Assembly (NCBI RefSeq): GCF_963678635.1
Contig: NC_087065.1
Coordinates: forward strand, 21,951,480 to 22,015,479
Direction: 5' to 3'
Length of the DNA stretch: 64,000 bases
From: Symsagittifera roscoffensis
Lineage: Eukaryota; Xenacoelomorpha; Acoela; Convolutidae
A model generated the notes under the pieces. It was not told where the DNA came from, ran no database searches, and saw only the letters and a list, made by a program, of their open reading frames with translations. Shown one piece after another: positions 32,681-45,610 of this stretch. Within the stretch, counting starts at the first letter, position 1. Every line of letters starts with the position of its first letter. The translations under genes were made by a program, and so were the position numbers.

Positions 32681-33360
32681 TAATTGTTAACCTTTGGTCA
32701 TTTGTAACCAATTGAAACCTAATGAAGCTGTTGTAGATAATGTCAAATAATGTCAAATTTGGTCAGTTTTATTCAATTTTTCTTAATAAAACGAGTTCAA
32801 ATATCACCCCAAATCAATTTTCAAAAAAATGTCACTCTATAAACGCTAAGGAGTTTTAAATCTGGTGGATATCCGATAAGTTTCCTCGCAAATTTTCCCT
32901 GACTTGTTTTTCAAAAAATCAATGAAAGCAGATGTCAGTTTTCCTTAAGAAGCAGGCCGAAACAAAAAATAAAAATTTGAAAAAAAACCAAGGTTCTTGG
33001 GAATTATTAGTTTTTATTGGCTTATATTGGCAAAATTTTAAGCAGCATAATAAATTTTCATGACACAATTCACCATGGTAATAGAATTTTAAGGGAGTTC
33101 AATCTATTATTTTTCAAAATTTAGAAGTCCATCATAATTGATTATATTCAATTTTGTTATATTCAATTTTGAACCATATTATCTTAAAAAGATTTTCTGC
33201 ATTGTTCAGTTCAATTGTCTCCAATTCTTAGGGTTTATGAAATTACAGCATCTTTTAATTCAATCTTGAAACCCAATTTTTCAACTAATTGTCTAAAAAA
33301 TTGAAATGGAGTTTCTAGACGAACAAAGCCGCAGTAAATTTTACCAAACTATACTGTCTC
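32680..33360 (+). repeat. Partial third copy of unit B
   Basis: It shares GCAGGCCGAAACAAA, TTTTATTGGCTTATAT, TTTCATGAC-CA-TTCAC and GAGTTTCTAGACG-AC with B1 and B2, but is more diverged and lacks the tRNA-like modules. Confidence 0.7.
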
Positions 33361-33479
33361 GGGTCTTTTTTTTTCAGAATAAGCATGTTTCGTCCTGATT
33401 TCATGCTCATTTTGAGATTTTTACTAGGAGTCCAGACTTCTTTCGACTATTGTATTTTTTCAATTTCTCCTCAAATTTA

Positions 33480-35470
33480 CAATTGTATTAACCTATACTG
33501 CTGAAAACATCCATTAATAGTTTTTTGGCTAGTTGATAATTTGATTCTAAACAGGTAACTGAAGTTTCATAAGATTTGTTGATATGATGCTTAAAGTTAA
33601 AACGATGTTTTGTTATCGTTTGTTTTCTTAAGCCAAGAGCTCTTTAATTTTTCAGAAAGTAAGCTTTTCAAGAAAAGGTCAATTGTTGACTTATTGTCAT
33701 TATAACCAACTTAAGCTTCATGAAGCTGTTGGTAGATAATGGCAAACTGTGTAGGCTACTTAAATTTGATCACACTTTTCCAAAGTGTTTTTAATCAAGC
33801 TGAAATATCACCCTATATCAATTTTGTAATGCCCTACATAAAATGATTTTTAGTGACCAAATTCTGCGTCATTTTGGGTAACCACAATTTTTACGGTCCT
33901 CTCCGCACTTTTTAAATTGGTTTTCGTATTTTTACTACTCGGCTTGTTGAATTTTTTTTTTCATTTTATTTGCAGCTTGATAGGCTTTGGCCTAATTACA
34001 CAAGCCAAACGTAGTGTATCATTACGCACGCAGATCTTTTTTTCAACCTAAGTCGAAAATAAAAAAGCTCATTGGTGGCACTCTTAGTGTTTTTGAACTT
34101 AATCATATTCTGTGCTTTTTGGCTATTTTTGAATTTGATTCTAACCACGCAATAGACGTTTCATAATATTAGTTGAAATTTTTCTAGTTAAATTTTTTTG
34201 TCAATAAGCACCATTTTTCAAAAACTGTTTATTATTTGTAATGTTATCAAACTACGGTAATTAGTCCGATGTAAAGCTAAAGTCTGATGTTAAAACTAAT
34301 GCCGAAGGTAAAACGATGTTTTGTTAACGCCCATAGTCTTCTAAGCCAAAAACACTTTCTGCTGGAAACATCCATTAATGGCTTCTTGGCTAGTTTTAAT
34401 TTGATTCTATACACGCAATTGACATTTCATAAGATTTGTTAATCTGATGCTTAAAGTTAAAACGATGATTTGTTAACGTTTGTTTTTTTAAACCAAGAGC
34501 TCTTTAATTTTTCAAAAAGTAAGCTTTCCAAGAAAAAATGTCATTTGTTGACTTATTCATATTCTGTGCTTTTTGGCTATTTTTGAATTTAATTTTAAGC
34601 ACGCAATAGACGTTTCATAATATTTGATGAAATTTTTCTAGTTAATTTTTTTTGTCAATAAGCACCATTTTTCAAAAACTTTATTCTTTGTAATGTTATC
34701 AAACTACGGTAATTAGTCTGATGTAAAGCTAAAATCTGATGTTAAAACTGATGCTGAAGGTAAAACGATGTTTTGTTAACGCCCATAGTCTTCTAAGCCA
34801 AAAACACTTTACTGCTGGAAACATCCATTAATGGCTTCTTGGCTAGTTTTAATTTGATTAAATACACGCAATTGACATTTCATAAAATTTGTTAATCTGA
34901 TGCTTAAAGTTAAAACGATGATTTGTTAACGTTTGTTTTTTTAAACCAAGAGCTCTTTAATTTTTCAAAAAGTAAGCTTTCCAAGAAAAAATGTCAATTG
35001 TTGACTTATTGTCATTATAACCAACTTAAGCTTCATGAAGCTATTGGAAGATAATGGCAAACTGTTTAGGCTACTTCAATTTGATCACACTTATCCAAAG
35101 TGTTTTTAATCAAGCTGAAATATCACCCTATATCAATTTTGTAATGCCCTACATATAAAATGATTTTTAGTGACCAAATTCTGCGTCATTTTGGGTAACC
35201 ACACTTTTTACGGTCCTCTCCGCACTTTTTAAATTGTTTTTTGTGTTTTTACTACACGGCTTGTTGATTTTTTTTTCTTCATTTTTTTGCAGCTTGATAG
35301 GCTTCGGCTTAATTGCACAAGCCAAGCGTAGTGTATCAATACGCACGCAGATCTCTTTTTCAACCTAAGTCGAAAATAAAAAATCTCATTGGTGGCACTC
35401 TTAGTGTTTTTGAATTCAATCATATTCTGTGCTTTTTGGCTATTTTTGAATCTGATTCTTGTTTTGTTAA
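33480..35470 (+). repeat. Repeat C copies 3-5 with flanking duplicated block
   Basis: CATCCATTAAT marks lie at 33508, 34368 and 34821. The flanking block running from TATAACCAACTTAAGCTTCA to the CACGCAGATCT region is present at about 33700-34110 and again at 35020-35430. So a segment of about 1.3 kb was duplicated here. Confidence 0.75.
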
Positions 35471-37105
35471 TGCCCATATTCTTCGAAACCAAAAAAAAAA
35501 AACGGTTTTTGACAATTTTGGCTATGTAATGTTCCATATAAATTTTATACTGTGTTCGCCAAATTTCTATTTTTAAGAGCATGGTTTTATCCAGAGTTGT
35601 CATTAGGGATGCGAGTACCAGATATCGCAAAATTTCAAAGCTTCGCTTTGTATGAGGAGCAAAATTTTCCTTTTTTCTTCCAATCATGTATTGAGTCGAC
35701 TTAGTAAAATAGCACCAGCCGAGTAATTGCTTATCTAGCAAAGGTTTAATAATTACTCTTGCGATAAGCAAGGGTATTGGAATCAGGTACTATTAGTTAG
35801 CTATTAATTAGTTCACGCCCGTTTTAGGTTGTAATTATCTTTTCTAAGAAAAGTTCACAATTTTTTTGGGTTCTTGGTTTTCGTCCTAGCTCCTATCGCT
35901 TCAACTTTCGTTTTTTGAAACGCAATTTGTTTTATCTAGTAGGGCTTTATTTGTAAATTTTTAGAACATGGGTTTTGTTCCATATTAAAAAGTGTTTACC
36001 AGAAGTGAAAATTAATAGTTTTGTAAACTTGATATTTCTGATTTTGAGTTTTTTTTAGTTTTTCTTTTTTTTTTCTATATATTCAAACAGTTTCAGTTTA
36101 AATTATAATGTCCTGGTCAACTTATTTTGAGTAGTTTTGAGGGCAAAATGTTTTCAATTGGAATTTTAGGTTTCAGTTCGGATGGGTCGTAAAAATTTTA
36201 ATTAAAAGGAAATTTTTTCTGATAACAGTTTTGTTTTCGGCTGAACGGGTTTCGACCCAAAGTTTGTCGCCTCTGTTGCAGCTCGGTGAAAGACTTCCAT
36301 TGTTTATTTGCTGATTGTGAACTTCATCTGAGACTTCTATGAAGTTTTGTAGCTTTAATTTTTTCTAACTTTTGTCAAGTTTTTTTGGTAATTTTTCCAA
36401 CATAATTTTTCTGTTTTTTTTTTCATTCACTATTTTGTCGCGCAATGTGTTTTTTGCATCGCTATTGTTGCGAAGCTCCACTTCGCCTCTGTGTCTGTGT
36501 TAATGTTAAAATAGCAAAGAACTAGATTTTTAGTTTTTTGCTTCTTTCCCAATAATAACCTAAAAATACAAAGTCGTGTCAAGACCTATGACTAAAATAA
36601 AGCCAAGAAAACAATCTTCTCCATCTGCTTAAAGATGTTTTGAAAAAAAAATTAATGAATTTACTGTATGCATAATCTCCTCGTTATGAATACAAAATTG
36701 CACTTTGATAACAAACCTTGCTTAATTCGCAGGCAGATCATCTATGCGATGAATCCGGAGAAATGTGAATTCTGTAGCAATTTCAATAAAATACACAAGA
36801 AACTTTTTTTAAATTAACAATGAACATAAAGTTTTTATAATCTTATAATAACGTATACCACCCATGCACAACAAAATGAACAATTTTGCAATAGAATTGT
36901 GTCGTTTCTTTGACCTAAAACCCGCACTCATAATTTATCCAGAATTTTTTGTTGGGAAAATTAATGTTCTAGCGGAATCAACGACCAGTCTGGATAAAGT
37001 TGTTGTTGTTGTTTGTGGCTGCAGAAAGAGAAGTTGTTCAATTCGTGTTTTCATTGCCGTTAATTTTCAGTACTCCACAATCGAAGTGGAGATTGGTTGA
37101 TTGTT
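35471..37105. other. Unassigned stretch
   Basis: No gene was recognised. One H2 hairpin motif (GTTGCGAAGCTCCACTTCGC) lies at 36468-36496. The 180-codon minus-strand frame that begins at 35771 runs into the repeats and is rejected as coding. Confidence 0.3.
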
Positions 37106-37109
37106 TTGT

Positions 37110-38330
37110 CTCGTCCGTAAAACAGTAACTGTGGCTTTCTCAGGGTTCGCTATAACCACGAAGGCCCCTTCCGACAGTACTGAGTAAACCCCGTTCTAGG
37201 AGGACAGTTTATGGTACAGATAACCGAACAAAACTCCCGTGCACAGTTTCAGCGAGCAGTTTTTAATTAGTGCGGAGCACCGAGAAAAACTCGTATTGTG
37301 CACCGTTATGTTAGTATGCTGAGCCATTTTGCGACTGCAACGGATTGTCTCACAGATCGTCAAGTTTAAGAGATGTTGGCTTCGATGGACACTTTAAGAG
37401 ATGGTGTGTGTCTTGCGGACTAGCGCTACAGTTTGGGCAATTGTTTTTGATGTTTTTGTCCAATCTCGACAGATAGCTATTTAGTTGTGTGCTATATCCA
37501 CAGCGGAGTTGAGCAACAGTACGTCGTTAACTTCTGGGAAGGCTGTTTGTTTCCAAAACTATTTCTGGAGTTTGAGAGCCCGTCAGTTTAGAGGGTTGTT
37601 TGGTAATGTAGTTTTTCACCTCATTTGAATGAATTGTTTTCAGCGCGTCTCTGTATTGATCTGGTGTTAGCCGATCGTTTTCATCAAATTTTTTGACGAT
37701 GTCATAGTATTTTTGGCAAGGGTTGGTTTTAATAGTCTCGACATCGGGTTATGTTTGATTGTGTGGTGGTCACATTTTTTTTGTTGATCGCAGCCAGTTA
37801 GAAGTTGTTTGCTTAAACTTTCATTGTGTTCTTTTGCTGGCAGTATCTGAGTTTCACAATGAAAGTGTTCAATTGGGGTCATTTGTGTGCAGCCAGTTAC
37901 AATTCTAAGCACTGTGTTTGTCTAAATTGAAGATAACTCACACTAGAATCACTTACTGAAGGTGTCCATACAGTAGCTGCGCTACTGTTCAGAACACTAC
38001 ACCCAATGGCCTTATATGTGATACTTAGGATTTCTGTGCTGCATCACCAGCAGGTGCCTGAGAGCTTTTTCAGTAAGTTATTGCTAATTTGGAGTTTTTT
38101 ATCACTGTGGTAATGTGGTGAGAAAACAAAAACAGGTTATCAAAGGTGACTCAAAGAAATTTAGGTTTTTGAATGGTGGGCAGTGGGTTGCTTTCAATGA
38201 TCACATTAGTTTGGTTCATGAATCAAGACTGCTCGTATATATCAGCGCGAAGCCGTGAAAGTTTTGTCTACACTTTGAGGCCAATAAAAAAGTTTTTGGA
38301 TCAACCGTACAATTGGCATCCTCATTAGTG
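37110..38330 (-). mobile_element. 3' end of a non-LTR retrotransposon (LINE, Jockey/CR1-like), decayed
   Basis: On the minus strand the order of motifs is that of the C-terminal third of a LINE ORF2. First comes PKFL-VTFDNLFLFSHHI (about 38120-38175), the usual block after the reverse transcriptase palm. WTPSVSDSSVSYLQFRQ (about 37930-37985) and TGCTQMTPIEHFHCETQILP (about 37830-37890) follow. Last is a CPNC-x12-HHLLKCP zinc-type motif (about 37388-37440) near the C-terminus. Stops and frameshifts interrupt it, so the copy is dead and, as usual for LINEs, 5'-truncated. A short AACAACAAC-type stretch near 37000 on the minus strand could be its 3' tail. The clade is judged from motif style only. 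Confidence 0.8.
38222..38300 (-). repeat. Hairpin motif H1, copy 1
   Basis: On the minus strand the block reads CACGGCTTCGCGCTG, ATATAT and ACGAGCAGTCTTG. The related copy at 55768-55812 has a perfect CAGGGC/GCCCTG stem before ACGAGCAGTCTTG. A more diverged version at 40256-40330 ends family A copy 4. Confidence 0.5.
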
Positions 38331-39089
38331 ACCTACTGTAGAATGCACTCCGCAAGCATGTAATAATTCTGAAAAAAATCTGCATGAAATATGCATTTCA
38401 TACAAACGCGCAAATAAAATTGGTTTTTACATTTTTATGGGGGATTTCGTTTGTATGCTGCTAATAAAACGAATTAACGTTTTAATTCAATATCCTCATT
38501 ATACGGTTATTGCTGAATGAAAATAGCTATACTCAAAGTCCGGGGTCGCACCTATGGTTTGGTCGAGTGGGGTGTTTTCGTCGACTTTTTGTTTATTTGG
38601 CCGACCAAAATTGGTTATTCAAACGAACACTCCGAAAGCACTGTAAAGACCCTATTATGACCAAAAATTTTGCATCGTTGTGAATAACGGGTCAAAAGTG
38701 CCATTATTTGGCACTTTTTGGAAAATTTTGACCAAAAAATTGAATGTTTTTGGCGCGCACTCCCCTTGAAAGTTGGTATATGTTGGCCTGTAGAAAAAAA
38801 TTTAGGGTTGAACGGTCTAAAATGGATGTCATAGAATAATACCCAAAGTGGGAAAGTGGGTTTCCTTTGGTTGGTGAGGAGGTCAAATCCCTGAGGTAGG
38901 GAGAGAGCGTACGCTAAGCCCCAATCCCCCCCAAATTCGCCCCTGCCAAAATAAATTTTTTTAAATCTATGTTTTCTTTTCCGTAAACCAATTTGGGAGA
39001 AGGAATTGTATGGTTGATCAAAACTTTTTGCTGGAATATTAGACAAAAAATTGGAACAAAAAGAAAGTAGTTTTTTTTTTCTTAATTCT
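38331..39089. other. Unassigned stretch with a 143-codon minus-strand open frame
   Basis: The frame at 38615-39046 is long for this AT content and locally GC-richer, but has no recognisable domain, no upstream promoter and no splice partner. It could be part of a family A-type element, since similar sequence flanks other copies. Confidence 0.25.
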
Positions 39090-39440
39090 ATCCCCCAAAC
39101 GCTATCTAAAACATAAAGAGCGTGTTTAGCGCCTTGCGTTGTTTAATGTTAACTAATTGCCGACATCAGTTTAAATTAGAAAGCATTAGTTTGCCGCTTA
39201 CGCGTGGTATAAGAACGCAATATATCGCCCGTTAATTATTCCAAATCGGCAAATAAGCAATTTTCAAACCCTCGTAGCTATAAGAAAAAAGATCACAGGT
39301 AAAAAAGTTTTTAAACTAAAATATCTATCAGATGCTTTGAAACGCTTTCTTAAAATGTCGAAAATTGACTGAATAAACAAACACCCCAAACGTAAACATT
39401 CCGCCTTTTCTTCGAAAATCGGAACAATCAGTTTTTGTTT
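39090..39440 (-). repeat. Dispersed repeat family A, copy 3
   Basis: In reverse complement it shows the CGAAGAAAAGGCGGAAT start, the ACCTGTGATC block, ACGAGGGTTTGAAAATTGC, and ATTAACGGGCGATATAT followed by CGCGTAAGCGGCAAAC, in the same order as copy 1. Confidence 0.65.
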
Positions 39441-40255
39441 TTCAATGTATTGGAAAAGGCTGCACTCAGCTTTTTCGATACAAGCCAGGATTGAGTGCCA
39501 GCAAAGAGGGGTCTTTTTACTTATTCCGCCCAAAAATCAATATTTCAACATCTCGAGCTGTAACTACTTTGCTTCATTCTGATTGGCTAGAATTAGCCAA
39601 TCAAGTTTCAGCACCATCTCAAAATGTTTTGTTCACAATTATAAGTCGACTCGTTAATAAGCCGACATAGCCAAAACGATAAAACGCCAAAACGATTGAA
39701 TATGCAATTTTTTGCGCAAATGAGGTGCAAATTTTTTTTGCGGACCAGAAAAAAAAACAGATAGAAGGCACCAGAAAAAAAATAGTAAAATAGTTCCAGG
39801 AAAAAAAATGACCACCTTTATATCTGCTCAAAATTTGGCCTTGTTAAAAATTGGCTAATGTGAATGCAATTGCATTAAGCAAACCAATCAATGCAATCAG
39901 TGTTCTTTTTTCCGCACTTATACATTGAGAAACACAAAATCGCAAAATTTGGGCGGAAAAAGTAAAAAGACCCGCAAAAATGTTTCTAAAGATCACATAG
40001 TTTATAAGTGTTCTGTTTTCAAAGTCACCAAATTTTTTTTTATCATCTTTGGCCACAAATTATCATTAGTCTTACTATCAGCAATCAAATTTAAGCAGGC
40101 TAACTTTTAACATATATCGGGAGGCAATTAAAAATTCTTACTTACAAGCTTGGTGAAAGAATAACATACGATTTTAGAACCAAAACAATTGAGCTTTCAA
40201 AAGAAAAAAATAGTTTATGAAAAAAACACCATTTTTTGTGAAAGTATAATGCAAC

Positions 40256-40715
40256 AAGACTGCTAGTATATCAAGTCAAATCCCTGAGTGTTTCGACTGT
40301 ATTTTAAGGCCGATTAAAGAAAAATTTCTGCTCAAAAGTTGACAAAATAATTGGAAAAAAAATTTGTTTACATGTTTTTCTGTAATTTATCCCCTCACAC
40401 GCTAACTTAAACTATAAAGGGATGCATTTAGCGTCTCGTATCCTAGAAATAAGACAAATTGGCTTGCCCCAATTCAATTTGGAGCGCATTGGTCCGCTGC
40501 TGATTCGTGCTCTAAAAACGGGTTATTTCGCGGGTTATTTACCTCAAATTGGCCAAATGAACAATTTCCAAACCCTCGTAACTTTAAAGAAATCCAGAAA
40601 ACAATAGATTTCAGGGTTTCAGATGGTATAAAAAATTCTTTCGAAAATCCAAATTTGTTGAATAAAAAATTCACCCCAAGCATAAACACCGCACATTCTT
40701 CGAAAGTCGGAAACA
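40256..40715 (-). repeat. Dispersed repeat family A, copy 4, with hairpin end
   Basis: In reverse complement it runs from CCGACTTTCGAAGAATGTGC through GTTACGAGGGTTTGGAAATT and AAATAACCCGCGAAATAACC to an end reading CACTCAGGGATTTGACTTG and TACTAGCAGTCTTG. This is the longest copy. It links family A to the H1 terminal motif. Confidence 0.6.
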
Positions 40716-42535
40716 TAAAAATTCTTTTTTTTCTTTTGCGTGCAGAAATTGGTAGCTATATTATAATCTGTAAAATATTTTGACTCAACAAATAGCAGGT
40801 CGAGTCCACTAATTTCGTGTGGAAAGGGGACATTGTTCCGCTCTGCAGACTAAAATTAGTGCTGCTAAGACTGAAACACAAGAAAGCTAACAGTTTCATA
40901 TTTTCAAGATCATGACACTTGTTTTAAATCAAATCTCTCAATTTTAAATGACTTTTAACTAGACCACCGAGCTCGAATAAATATTTCAAAGATGGTATTT
41001 AAAGGACTAAGCAGTTGATACTTGTATAGGCCTGAACACAAGGCCAAAGATTGTTTTTGTAGGTTAATAGGATCAAATTACGGTTTGAAATCGGGTCGTG
41101 AATTTTTGCAGCCGTGAAATTTTTGTTTGAAGCCGCTCGGAACAAATGAAATGTGTTTTGAAGGAACAAATGTTGCGTCAAAAAAGTTACGAAATTGTTT
41201 AAAAAGTCAAGCTAAGTACTAAAGGCCAAACCTAAATGTTTTGTGCCATTCCGCCAGAAGGCACATTCGAACCCTCTGAGCAGGCATCATTTCGACTTTT
41301 TAGATTGAACGGAGGGTGGAATGTTCCAGAATGAAAACTTTTAATTTTTCGAATATCGAATCAATGATTCTGAGAAACACTAGAAACCAATTTTGGAACA
41401 GATCGCTATGAACAAAAACAAGAGCCGAAACAACAAACGGTTCAAGAACTTTGTCAGCTGGATTGATAACAGCCGGATTGAAAAACAATAGCAAGAGAAA
41501 GAGAGGGTAGAGATTTTCACGAGAAAGAGAGGGTAAAGTGATACTTAATTTTGACCAGTAATAAGTTGATCCCAGTATTATTTGTTATCCATCTCTCCCT
41601 GTAGACCCGAGCAACCCATTTTGGTCAAAATTTAACTACTTTTTGATCGAACCACTTATCAAAAATTTGGAATATCCGGATTTTTCCAATTCGAAAAAAA
41701 ACATCTGCACAGTGAACTCAGACGAAAGTTTTTCGTTATTTTTTTAACTTACGTCAATCCATATACAAAATAAAATTTTTGAGTTTTTGAGAATTGGAAA
41801 AAACTGTTACGCTATAACATTGATAAGGCAACGGCTTGGATCATAAGACCAGTTTTAAAGCAAACCTCCCCGCATCTCTGTGAACCAAGTAAAGACAAAG
41901 ATTGAAAAAAGTAGGACATTTAGGGTCCAAATTAGATTTCAGCCAAATTTTTGTTTCTCAACCAGTGTTGATCCTGTTTCTGTTTTTGCGTTATTCTAGC
42001 ATTGTGCGGGGCAACTGCACTTGTTTCAAGTCTTTCTATGAGCTTTAAAGAGAAATTGCAAAAAAGCTTTTAAAAGCCTACGTAGCTGGGCAAAAGGCCA
42101 ATTTAGCAGAAGCGTTTTCGTTAGTAAGTCAAAGACCACTGAACTGATTGAAAAAACTTTGAAATTACAAGTCGACATTTCCCCAGTGTTTCCTAACTCG
42201 TAACTGTTTTTTGGTTAATAGGCTCGGCAAAGACAATTTTGTTGAAACAACAATTCGGATATTCCAAACTCGATCTACCCTCTGGGCCAAACGTTTTCTT
42301 ACAAAAACCACTTTTATCTCACAGGGAGGGTTTACTGGCTCAACATACATTGTTTTGAGCCATTTAGACGCTAGACGCTGGCTTTTCTATGGTTGAAACC
42401 TCATTTTTTGTAAAAACTCTGGTACATTTAGACATTCCCTACAAACGAAATTAGCACCATAAAATCCTTCGAAGTGGAACCCATCAAAACAAAATGAGCT
42501 TATTTTGATTCATTTAACACCAGCCAGGGGCCCTT
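40716..42535. other. Unassigned stretch
   Basis: No gene was recognised. A short direct repeat (GAGAAAGAGAGGGTA) occurs at about 41495 and 41523. Overlapping ~60-codon frames on both strands near 42165-42396 have no recognised domain. Confidence 0.3.
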
Positions 42536-43110
42536 TTGGAACCAAAAATTCATATATTCTTTAAAAATTTTTTATCAAACCTATTACTCGAGTTTTTCTA
42601 TTATGGTCGTTGGAATAGTTTCTACTGCGATTATTTCGAGAACGTCAGAGCGAGTAGTTTCGAGAACGGTCAGTTGAATAATTCCAGTTACGATTATTCA
42701 AATATGATTGGCTTTTGCTGTAATTTGGATAATTACTTCTGTTTGATTTTGATCTTTAAATGTTTTTTTTTCTATTTTGACAATTGCGGCAATTGGATTC
42801 GCTATATTTGTTTTGCGAATTATCAAATGAATTTCTTCTGTCTGAAGGTCTTGGTCGAGAGTTAATATTGTACGGTGATTGAAATTGATAGTAGTTAGAA
42901 TTTGGTGGTTGTGGACTTCCCGAACTATTTCTACTTTGAATATTTGAATTGATTAGTTTTTTTCTTTTTTCTTGTATTGCTAAAAAAAACTCATTTGGTT
43001 ATTTATGTTTTGGTGGTCAATTTGATTTATCTTGATTTTTGTCGAGACTGGGCGATACTGTGTACGTATCGTCTACAAAAATTACACTATTTTTTGAGTG
43101 ATGGCTTTCC
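42536..43110 (-). pseudogene. Gag-like retroelement fragment with a degenerate zinc knuckle
   Basis: On the minus strand CNFCRRYVHSIAQS (about 43058-43099) fits the retroviral-type knuckle C-x2-C-x4-H-x4-C, except that serine replaces the last cysteine. Further along, in other frames, come a polar NSNIQSRNSSGSPQPPNSNY stretch (about 42910-42970), a second CRNC pair (about 42780) and an Asn/Arg/Ser-rich tail to about 42560. This is the layout of an LTR-retrotransposon gag C-terminus. Several frames are used, so it is not functional. The retroelement class is uncertain. Confidence 0.4.
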
Positions 43111-45610
43111 TTTAAAATGTGAATCTGTGTCTTATATTTGAAGTATTTCAGTGATTGTTTCTTCTATTTCAGTAATTCATTTTCAGAGTCGTGTTGATTG
43201 TTGACAAAAGTTGTAGTTATTTAAGTAATTTAAACTCATTGTAATTAAAAATATCTGCGTCTTTTTTTTTTATTTTTATATCTGCCGGTTTTAGTATAAC
43301 TACAAGTTTCGAAACTCAATATCTGGTTTGCGAAATGATGAAGGGTGTGCTGCTTTTTTTCTTGATTAAAAATTTTACATAATTTTGTTGTTAGGGTCAT
43401 CACAAAAATTTCTGACATTTTTGTGTTTTTGCAATCATGTGTGTTTAGCAAAGATGCTTTTCGTTTTTTTTTTTCATTCTTACGGCTAGATTTTCTAATG
43501 TTTCGTTTGGTAATCTGCAGATTTCAATCAAAATACTTTTTGATGTTGTTTATTTCGTTCGGAGTTGAATATTTTTGAAAATACTTGTGTAAATTATTTC
43601 TAGTCAGATTTTTTTTTTCATGGTAGTACTGAAAATTTTTTTAGACTGCTCCGTTGAGTATGATTGGTTTCAGTTCTGCACGTCTATGAATCCAATTTTG
43701 GCGATGAATTGTGTTTTTATAGGTTCTGGTCCTATTTTTATTATCAGAGTTGCTGTTACGGCATTTAAGTAGTCTTGAACAGAAAACTGAAGGTATGTTA
43801 CTGTGAAAACCATTAGGGTTTATTTGATGTAAGTGATGTTTTACCTATAAGGTATTGATTTATCGTTGTTTGTAATGATTCTGCTCAATTTGGTGTTTGA
43901 GTAAAATCCGGGACCTAGTGCCTACCGATCTCAAATTATTGTATGCAATATGGTAAGGGTAATTCGTTTTTATTGTTTCAGCTGGATAATTTTGAGTCAT
44001 TATTGAAATTTGTTTAGGTATGTTTTGATATGATAAAGTGAGATTTGGTTTTCCTGGGATTTAGGTTTTTGTTGTTCCTCATTGTGTGGATCTAAATGTG
44101 CTTCGAAAAGATATGGTTATTTTCGTGGTAAGTGTTATATATTAGTTGAACAAAATCAAATAGTGGTTCCTGGGTTTTTGGAAGAGAATCTTCATCTTTT
44201 GAGAAATGGTTTCGATTTATTTTTCTGTACAGCTTATCTTGTTAATAAATTGATAATTTTCAGATTGATTTTTTTGAATAGTCTTGTTATCATGAAAGCT
44301 GACTGAAATTTATTTTGTAAATTTAGGTTGTTTGTCGTAATAGGTAGTCTGAGGATTTCAGTTGTTTTGTTGGAGCTTGTTCTGTTTATGGTTTTTTGAT
44401 TTTATTGTTGGCAAAAAAAATCATAATTAAGCTTTGAATAACGATTTCTGTTTTGCTTTTTTTCTAATAAGTACGTTTATTGGTTATCGGTCTGTATGTT
44501 TGTTAATCCATAGATGAATAATTACCCAAGGGAGCTGGTTTAACTGTTCATTGTAGTTTTGTTCGCAAAGTAACTTTTTTCGAGTGTTACTACTATCGAG
44601 TCTTACTATAACGTTTGTGTCAGTATTATGAATTATGAATTTCTCGGGTTTCGTCTTCTAATTTTGAAAAAAAAATTAAATTTCTTGCCTTACAATTGCA
44701 TGTCGTGTTTTTGTTGCGGTTATGCATAAAATGTTGTTATTAATTCAAACTGATAGTAAGATTTCATTAACATCCAGGTGCTAATTGTTCTAGTTTCTTA
44801 AATTAATTTTCCCTACTATATTTGGTACTTTTATCTTAGGTCCTTGGTATGTTTTAATTTCGTGGCAAGACAGATTGAGGAAAAAGATAGATCAATTAAA
44901 TGATTTGTAGTGCTTTTAAACGAGTGGCGTTCTCCGCTTTTAAGTATTTTCAATCTTACTTTAGAGTGATCGATATGACATGAAGGTTTGGAGAATAGTA
45001 AATCAATCCACGGTGTTCAGGTATTAATAAGAAACAAGTAGATCGTTAGATACTTTTTCAGGACTTAGTAAAATTATGGATTGTTGATCCTGAGACAAAC
45101 CAGAAGTGGGTATCAAAATAAGGATGAGCAACCGAAGTTCTTCGCTAACTAGCCTAATTTGAATAGTCAGTTTGTAGGAAAACTTGCCAGTTAGTCCGGA
45201 GTAGTTGAAAGGGTTGGAAAATGAATGGACATCATGGGTCGTTAGACTTTTATTTCGAGAGATAGGTTGAATATGAAAGAGTTAAATTTAGTAGATGTAA
45301 AGAAAGCCTTGATGGTCTAATTTTTTAAAAGGAAATGGATGAAACTTTTGAAGATTAAGCATCCAAGGAGAAACTTTGATGGTCTTGTTATTGAAAGGTA
45401 AAATGGAGTTTTTTAAATTTAAAGATCCAAGGAGAAGCCTTGACAAATTTAGTTAAAACAAAGTCGAAAATTTTTAGGTTATTGATCCAAGAAGAAGTCT
45501 TGATGATCTTGGTCAATAAAGAAAAATAGTTTCTGAAGCAGAAAAGCTTTTGTATCAATTTTTTTTAGAAATTATGTTGCGTTTCAGATTTAAAAAATTA
45601 AAAAAATTAT
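42866..45610. repeat. Tandem array unit 1 (internally deleted)
   Basis: It starts at GAAATTGATAGTAGTTAGAA and is repeated from 45630 and 48834. Compared with unit 2 it lacks two segments, equivalent to about 47090-47240 and 47290-47975. The deletion junction is visible near 44735-44775, where the GTTATTAATTCAAACTGATA block is soon followed by ATCCAGGTGCTAATTGTTCT. Confidence 0.9.
45290..45530. repeat. Short ~65-bp direct repeats in the array
   Basis: Four imperfect copies of a block like ATCCAAGGAGAAACTTTGAT-GGTCTTG at intervals of ~60-70 bp. The same stretch recurs at 48480-48720 in the next unit. Confidence 0.7.

Noticed and set aside
35229-35771. A 180-codon open frame on the minus strand, one of the longest in the window
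   Set aside because: It overlaps repeats present elsewhere in the window, its lysine-rich parts come from poly-T runs, and the homologous copy near 33900-34150 does not keep the frame. No domain is visible.
35471-37105. A missed gene in the unassigned stretch before the LINE fragment
   Set aside because: The largest frame (36864-37100, 78 codons) has no domain, and no splice-linked frames were found.
38615-39046. A 143-codon open frame on the minus strand
   Set aside because: No recognisable domain, promoter or splice partner was seen. The local GC-richer composition alone can keep a frame open. I mention it as an unassigned stretch only.
42211-42396. A 61-codon + frame with a plausible composition
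   Set aside because: It overlaps a similar-length frame on the other strand, and no family was recognised.
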